Below, in pieces: positions 59,984 to 64,000 of a stretch of 64,000 nt of DNA; within the stretch, counting starts at the first letter, position 1, and every line of letters begins with the position of its first letter. The notes under the pieces are model-generated. The model was given only the letters and a program-made list of their open reading frames with translations. It made no database searches and was not told the origin of the DNA. The stretch is from Mucilaginibacter_A sp964236465 (GTDB lineage Bacteria; Bacteroidota; Bacteroidia; Sphingobacteriales; Sphingobacteriaceae), in assembly GCA_964236465.1 (NCBI GenBank), contig CAXSBZ010000004.1, forward strand, positions 1 to 64,000, written 5' to 3'. The translations under genes and the position numbers were made by a program.

Positions 59984-60889
59984 ATGGGAAAGCATATTTT
60001 AATTACCGGCGGTACAGGTTTGGTTGGCAAACATTTAACTAAGCTTTTGCTGGATCAAGATTATACCGTAAGCCATTTAAGCCGGAAAGAAGCCAATACG
60101 CCACAGATAAAAACTTTTTTGTGGGATATTGATAAAGGTACGATCGATAAAAACTGCATTGATGGCGTGGATATGATTATCCACTTGGCCGGAGCCGGAG
60201 TTGCCGACGGACGCTGGACAGATGAACGGAAAAAAGAAATTATTGATAGCCGGACGAAATCTATTAGGCTGATTTATAATCTATTAAAACATCATCCGCA
60301 TCAGGTCAAAAAAGTTGTTTCCGCTTCGGCAACCGGTTATTACAGTGATCGGGGCGATGAATTGCTGACCGAGAAATCAGCATCAACCGTAGATTTTTTA
60401 GGAAGATGTTGTACATATTGGGAACAGGCGGTTGATGAAGGCAAAAAACTGGGCTTGGAAACCCTAAAATTTCGTACCGGCGTAGTTTTGACAGATGAAG
60501 GCGGCGCATTGAAGCAACTGGCTTTGCCCATCAAATTTGGCTTTGGTACAGTGCTTGGTTCGGGCCGGCAATGGATTCCATGGATCCATTTGCAGGATGT
60601 GATCGATCTATATTTATTTGGGATTGAAAACCCGATCACGGGCGTTTACAACATGGTTGCACCCAATCCGGTTACCAACCAAAAACTCACGATAGCCACG
60701 GCAATACAGTTAAACCGCCCTTTATGGTTGCCCAAATTGCCTGCTTTTGTGTTAAAACTGGCTTTGGGTGAGATGAGTACGGTTGTTTTGGCCAGTACAA
60801 AAGTTTCCGCAGAAAAAATACAGGCGACAAGTTTTCAATTCAAATTTCCAACGATAAAAGAAGCATTACACGAAATCTATGCCCGATAA
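59984..60889 (+). CDS. TIGR01777 family NAD-dependent epimerase-like protein
   Basis: 301 residues (SDR39U1 type). Rossmann motif ITGGTGLVGKHL at the start; HLAGAGVADGRWTDERKKEI, SASATGYYSDRG and FRTGVVLTDEGGALKQLALP are family hallmarks. Ends 11 bp into the CPD-photolyase gene, so the two are translationally coupled. A motif copy (60853-60867) codes for IKEAL near the end. Its role is unknown; it is often co-located with photolyase genes. Confidence 0.9.
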   Translation: MGKHILITGGTGLVGKHLTKLLLDQDYTVSHLSRKEANTPQIKTFLWDIDKGTIDKNCIDGVDMIIHLAGAGVADGRWTDERKKEIIDSRTKSIRLIYNLLKHHPHQVKKVVSASATGYYSDRGDELLTEKSASTVDFLGRCCTYWEQAVDEGKKLGLETLKFRTGVVLTDEGGALKQLALPIKFGFGTVLGSGRQWIPWIHLQDVIDLYLFGIENPITGVYNMVAPNPVTNQKLTIATAIQLNRPLWLPKLPAFVLKLALGEMSTVVLASTKVSAEKIQATSFQFKFPTIKEALHEIYAR

Positions 60890-62189
60890 ACAGAGCATCA
60901 ATATTTTTTGGTTCCGCCGGGATTTGCGGCTGCATGACAATGCTGGGTTTTACCAAGCGTTAAAAAGCGGCAAACCGGTTTTGCCCTTGTTCATTTTTGA
61001 TACCGTGATTTTGGATAAGCTGGATGATAAAGACGATGCCCGCGTCACGTTTATCCATCAGTCGTTGGCCAACATGAACGAAGAGTTAAAACGTTCAGGT
61101 AGTTCCATGCTTATCAAAAATACCTCACCAAAAGAAGCATTTGCCGAAATTTTGAATGAGTATGAAGTGGATACTGTTTTTACCAACCAAGATTACGAGC
61201 CTTATGCCAAAGAACGGGACACCGCAATTGCCCAAATTTTGGCTGATAAAGGAAGTAAATTCTGCACCTATAAAGACCAGGTAATTTTTGATCGAAACGA
61301 GGTGATGAAACCAGATGGCAGTCCATACACAGTTTTTACACCTTATTCGCGCAAATGGAAAGAGAAGCTGAACGATTTTTACCTGAAATTTTATCCGGTA
61401 GAAAAATATCTGCAAAATTTGTATCAAATCGTTCTCCCGTTTCCTGCATTAAAGGCTATTGGTTTTGAACCCAGTTTGATCCGAATCCCAAAAAATGAAT
61501 ACAAATCTATTATTGCCGATTATGCCAAAACACGGGATTTCCCGGGTTTGGAAGGCACATCGCGTATCAGTGTTCACTTACGTTTTGGCACGGTAAGCAT
61601 CCGCGAACTGGCAACAGAAGCCAATCAATCCGAAGAAAAAACTTGGTTGAACGAGTTGATTTGGCGGGATTTTTACGCTATGCTTTTATGGCATTTTCCG
61701 CAAACTGCAGACCATGCCTACAAGCCTGATTTTGATAAAATACAATGGCGCAACAACGAGCAGGAGTTTGAAGCCTGGTGCAAAGGCGAAACCGGCTATC
61801 CGATTGTGGATGCCGGTATGCGGCAAATGCAGGAACTGGGCTGGATGCACAACCGCGTCCGTATGGTTACGGCCAGCTTTTTATGCAAACATTTATTGAT
61901 TGACTGGCGTTGGGGCGAACATTATTTTGCACGAAAACTGCTGGATTATGATATGAGTAGCAACGTAGGCGGCTGGCAATGGGCAGCCGGCACTGGGGCA
62001 GATGCAGCTCCGTTTTTCAGGATATTTAGTCCGGCTGCACAAACAAAACGCTTTGACCCCAAATTTGAATACATTAAAAAATGGGTGCCCGAATATCTCG
62101 ATCCGATAAAATATCCGGCACCCATTGTAGATCATAAAGAAGCACGGGAACGCTGCTTGGCAGCTTTTAAAAAAGCATTGAACAGTTAA
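60879..62189 (+). CDS. phrB: Class I CPD photolyase
   Basis: 436 residues. N-terminal alpha/beta antenna domain (IFWFRRDLRLHDNAGFYQAL) and FAD domain with WLNELIWRDFYAMLLWHFP, TGYPIVDAGMRQMQELGWMH, NRVRMVTASFLCKHLLIDWR and SNVGGWQWAAGTGADAAPFF, the class I CPD signature with the flavin-binding Trp/Asn set. Repairs UV-induced cyclobutane pyrimidine dimers using blue light. Second in the pair with the TIGR01777 gene. Confidence 0.94.
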   Translation: MPDKQSINIFWFRRDLRLHDNAGFYQALKSGKPVLPLFIFDTVILDKLDDKDDARVTFIHQSLANMNEELKRSGSSMLIKNTSPKEAFAEILNEYEVDTVFTNQDYEPYAKERDTAIAQILADKGSKFCTYKDQVIFDRNEVMKPDGSPYTVFTPYSRKWKEKLNDFYLKFYPVEKYLQNLYQIVLPFPALKAIGFEPSLIRIPKNEYKSIIADYAKTRDFPGLEGTSRISVHLRFGTVSIRELATEANQSEEKTWLNELIWRDFYAMLLWHFPQTADHAYKPDFDKIQWRNNEQEFEAWCKGETGYPIVDAGMRQMQELGWMHNRVRMVTASFLCKHLLIDWRWGEHYFARKLLDYDMSSNVGGWQWAAGTGADAAPFFRIFSPAAQTKRFDPKFEYIKKWVPEYLDPIKYPAPIVDHKEARERCLAAFKKALNS

Positions 62190-62220
62190 AGTATCAATGC
62201 TTCTTTTATCGACCTAAAAT

Positions 62221-63132
62221 TTAATTGGTTACAGCGGTTACGTTGGCTGTATAATCCAGGATTGAAGCCGGCGGAATATTATAATTGGCTGCCCCCGCCG
62301 TTGCAGATGCCGCGCTGTTACCATAACCCAAGCCGGAAGGAATCAAAAGCCTGATTTTGCCGCCGGAATTGATTTTTTGCAAGCCTTCCTGCAATCCGGC
62401 AGATGCAAAGGATGTAACGCCTTGTGCTGCCAAAGCAGTAGTTTCAATAGTTGTGCCGGACAGTAGCAAGCCTTTTGTTAAGGTAACAGTAACTGTGGAA
62501 GAAATGTAAATTTGATCTGTGCCGGCACCGGGATCTAAGATTTTATAATACAAACCGGAAGGGCTTTTTACAAAACCGGTCAGGTTATTTTTCTTGATGT
62601 AATTTCTGATCTGGATCGTATCGTAAGCTAATTGACTGTTTGCGTTGTACAGATAAACGGTATAATCCAAGGATTGATTACCTGAAATTTTTATTGTGCC
62701 ATCTGGACTTGTAAAATTATTTACACCATAAGCCTGCTTTGAGGGAATAAGCAGTCGAATTACACCGTTACGCCGCTGCAGATATTTCTTGATTCCAAAC
62801 TGTAAACCAACCGGCAAATTTGTACTGGTAATACCTACATAATTAGCTACTCGGTTAATAACTGTATCCGTAGAAATGACTTTTCCATCTAAAGTTTTCA
62901 ACGTGAAACTGTAAAAAATACGATCGGTATCTACCAAAGGGTTCCCGGTATCGCCTGCTTTAATAATCTGATAGTAAATGCCGCTGTCTCCCGCAGTCAT
63001 GGTCAGGTTATTGGCAGAAATATAGCTTTGGATGTTTTGGTTGTCGTAATCGTAAATGGTTTGGTATTCTTTTTTGCAAGAAAACATGGCTAAAACAAGT
63101 ACGGCTAAAAAGGCGAAAGCAAATTGCTTCAT
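62221..63132 (-). CDS. Lipoprotein with two FKBP-type peptidyl-prolyl isomerase domains
   Basis: 303 residues. A lipobox (LAMFSCKK) follows the signal MKQFAFAFLAVLVLAMFSC. Two FKBP-like segments (about 50-160 and 190-300) each have a LPVGLQFGIKKYLQ-type then G-x-x-R-x-x-I-P-x-x-x-A-Y-G pattern: VIRLLIPSKQAYGV and KIRLLIPSGLGYGN. Several substrate-binding aromatic residues are conserved only in part. A periplasmic or outer-membrane folding helper. The smaller gene 18 bp upstream has the same fold. Confidence 0.85.
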   Translation of the reverse strand: MKQFAFAFLAVLVLAMFSCKKEYQTIYDYDNQNIQSYISANNLTMTAGDSGIYYQIIKAGDTGNPLVDTDRIFYSFTLKTLDGKVISTDTVINRVANYVGITSTNLPVGLQFGIKKYLQRRNGVIRLLIPSKQAYGVNNFTSPDGTIKISGNQSLDYTVYLYNANSQLAYDTIQIRNYIKKNNLTGFVKSPSGLYYKILDPGAGTDQIYISSTVTVTLTKGLLLSGTTIETTALAAQGVTSFASAGLQEGLQKINSGGKIRLLIPSGLGYGNSAASATAGAANYNIPPASILDYTANVTAVTN

Positions 63133-63150
63133 TATAATTTGATTAAGTTT

Positions 63151-63645
63151 TTAATTGGTAACGTTATATAATCGGATGTCAAAATCAAGGCAGGAATTTC
63201 TTGGTATTTTTAAATTTGAAGTCTGATCAATTGAACCGTAAGCATAACGGGAAGGCACAAAAAGCCGTATCCGGCCATATTTTTTAATTAACGGAATGCC
63301 CACCCGCCAGCCACGGATTACGCTGCCCAACGTATAAGACGGATGATAGCTGTTGGTTTGGCTGATTATGGTATCTGGAGTAGGAATGATTTTGGCTGTA
63401 TAACCAACTGTAATCAAAGTAGAACTGGTATAAGCACTGGCCACACTGCCCGAATCTATAATTTGATAATAAACACCAATTGTATCACCCACTTTTTTGA
63501 TAGGAATATGATTTGCAAGCAAAAAACTACGGATTTTTACACTGTCTGCCCCAATTTGTGCCAGATAAGCTGCCGTATCAGAATTCGTTTTTTTACAGGC
63601 CGCCAGGGCCAGTACCAAAGCAAAAACAACATACAACCTTTTCAT
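63151..63645 (-). CDS. FKBP-type peptidyl-prolyl isomerase-like lipoprotein
   Basis: 164 residues; signal and lipobox (LALAACKK). One FKBP-like domain: YYQIIDSGSVASAYTSSTLI and RGWRVGIPLIKKYGRIRLFV, then PSRYAYGS. Same operon as the two-domain gene. Its first ATG is preceded by a -7-like box (TAAATTTG, 63663-63670). Confidence 0.85.
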   Translation of the reverse strand: MKRLYVVFALVLALAACKKTNSDTAAYLAQIGADSVKIRSFLLANHIPIKKVGDTIGVYYQIIDSGSVASAYTSSTLITVGYTAKIIPTPDTIISQTNSYHPSYTLGSVIRGWRVGIPLIKKYGRIRLFVPSRYAYGSIDQTSNLKIPRNSCLDFDIRLYNVTN

Positions 63646-63662
63646 GCCAAATGGGTAAACCG

Positions 63663-63670
63663 CAAATTTA
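63663..63670 (-). promoter_or_regulatory. Candidate -7 box for the FKBP pair
   Basis: The minus strand reads TAAATTTG, matching TAnnTTTG, 17 bp before the ATG at 63645. No -33 TTTG at 19-21 bp was found. Confidence 0.4.
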
Positions 63671-63759
63671 TCGTTTTAATTTTCAAAAACCGCGGCTTAA
63701 CATATTTTAACAAATTGGTTTGGGTTGATGCTTCTTTTATCGGGTAAAAATCAGTGTGT

Positions 63760-64000
63760 TTACCAACCCAGTTTTGTATCATCACCTCTTGGGTCTGCAC
63801 CGCCTTCGTAATAACCCCATTTCGTTTTCAGGATTGCATCAACACGGCCAATTGGGCCATGCGGCGAAATTTTATAGCCTTTCTTTTCCAGTTTTTGTAT
63901 GGTTACACTATCCAGCGCATCTTTTTCTACCTGAACATCATCAGGTAGCCATTGGTGATGAAAACGTTTGGAAGTAACCGCGCGTTGCATACTCTGGTCA
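63760..64000 (-). CDS. Gamma-glutamyltransferase C-terminal end (cut by the window edge)
   Basis: The frame runs in from the right edge (DQS-MQRAVTSKRFHHQWLPDD) and continues with VQVEKDALDSVTIQKLEKKG, then GGADPRGDDTKLGW and a stop at 63760. The RFHHQWLPD block and the GxxDPRxDG ending are typical of gamma-glutamyltransferase small subunits. The called ATG at 63990 is therefore internal. A motif copy (63727-63741) lies past the stop. Confidence 0.85.
   Translation of the reverse strand, partial: DQSMQRAVTSKRFHHQWLPDDVQVEKDALDSVTIQKLEKKGYKISPHGPIGRVDAILKTKWGYYEGGADPRGDDTKLGW

Larger units (their letters stand above)
528..63741. repeat. Dispersed 15-bp motif family (about 60 copies)
   Basis: Consensus GATRCTTCTTTTAYC (type A) or GATRCTGTTTTTAKC (type B), read by eye, followed about 4-6 bp later by an A/T tract. 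Forward A copies start at 551, 7997, 11320, 13402, 14031, 15428, 18312, 20781, 22281, 23674, 23879, 26336, 32500, 32836, 36133, 37405, 37834, 41870, 41985, 44960, 51911, 52696, 54604, 62196, 63727. Reverse A copies: 530, 4777, 4892, 6761, 8243, 14518, 21884, 22976, 28891, 29587, 29651, 37702, 40072, 40493, 44784, 45012, 49780, 54488, 57060, 58794, 59638, 59892, 60853. Forward B: 16311, 17306, 20342, 31523, 47379. Reverse B: 9869, 16342, 26232, 29009, 43440, 54664, 57159, 57919. A third core, CTCTTTTTA, is at 45864. Weaker copies in coding regions: about 1482, 5125, 5623, 17623, 42286. About ten clean copies are inside genes. Confidence 0.9.

Noticed and set aside
528..63741. The dispersed motif as a CRISPR or tandem repeat array
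   Set aside because: Copies are spread about 1 kb apart in both orientations with no regular spacers or cas genes.
528..63741. The dispersed motif as an ordinary terminator or promoter element
   Set aside because: At least ten copies lie inside coding genes, both orientations occur relative to transcription, and separate classical terminators and TAnnTTTG boxes are present.
1..64000. tRNA, rRNA, riboswitch or transposase genes
   Set aside because: Intergenic gaps were read for cloverleaf ends, long stems and transposase motifs; none could be supported.

Overview
The window looks like a chromosomal segment of a Bacteroidota member of the Sphingobacteriaceae type (Mucilaginibacter/Pedobacter-like; genus not provable by eye). 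Signs are TAnnTTTG-type -7 promoter boxes, almost no Shine-Dalgarno sequences, a type-B T9SS (gliding-type) C-terminal domain on a PKD protein, DUF4293, DUF4142, FKBP-type lipoproteins, and class I RNR subunits of the eukaryote-like type. About 45 intact genes are present, mostly single genes or pairs. No rRNA, tRNA, CRISPR array, transposase or prophage was seen.

Layout. 1-505: AT-rich membrane protein running off the left edge. 0.6-4.7 kb: nrdA, nrdB, msrB. 5.0-9.8 kb: serine hydrolase, sucD, dicarboxylate symporter, TIGR03643/DUF2805 protein. 9.9-11.2 kb: PIN toxin-antitoxin pair, a decayed ABC-transporter 3' end, msrA. 11.3-14.5 kb: ABC exporter, truA, DUF4293. 14.6-18.2 kb: MsrP-like molybdoenzyme with cytochrome b, DUF1223 protein, ECF sigma factor with ZAS anti-sigma. 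18.5-22.9 kb: DEAD-box helicase, two small secreted proteins, gpsA, polysaccharide deacetylase. 23.1-28.9 kb: YwqK-like pseudogene, aconitase, PKD/T9SS protein. 29.1-31.3 kb: YoeB-type toxin-antitoxin, Na+/solute symporter. 31.5-36 kb: sucAB. 36.1-44.8 kb: light/flavin genes (photolyase-related protein, cryptochrome-DASH, DUF2256, SDR, flavin reductase), TetR, a VapC-like module, ABC1 kinase. 45.2-51.9 kb: TetR-controlled tripartite RND efflux system. 52-54.6 kb: AT-rich island with HigBA, a decayed RND 3' end, an HNH endonuclease and an HsdR-like fragment. 54.7-59.6 kb: katE, DUF4142, DUF1264, a yeast-type cytosine deaminase, a Met/Lys-rich small peptide. 59.6-64 kb: CBS fragment, TIGR01777 epimerase, CPD photolyase, two FKBP lipoproteins, and a truncated gamma-glutamyltransferase at the right edge.

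How the genes work together. sucA, sucB, sucD and aconitase cover much of the TCA cycle. msrA, msrB, the MsrP-like enzyme and katE form an oxidative-damage repair set. The photolyase, cryptochrome, TIGR03643, TIGR01777, DUF2256, SDR and flavin-reductase genes are the members of a photolyase-associated cluster seen in other bacteria, here dispersed over four places.

Most striking signals. (1) A dispersed 15-bp motif, GATRCTTCTTTTAYC, with a second core version GATRCTGTTTTTAKC, occurs about 60 times in 64 kb in both orientations. It is usually followed about 4-6 bp later by an A/T tract. Copies cluster at gene borders, overlap start and stop codons, form perfect hairpins, and are missing from the AT-rich islands; this looks like a DNA-uptake-type or protein-binding sequence. 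(2) Three small gene units (msrA, a YoeB module, a HigBA module) each lie between an intact 3' end of a large gene and a decayed direct copy of that 3' end or its terminator, which suggests a shared mode of cassette insertion or of duplication and loss.
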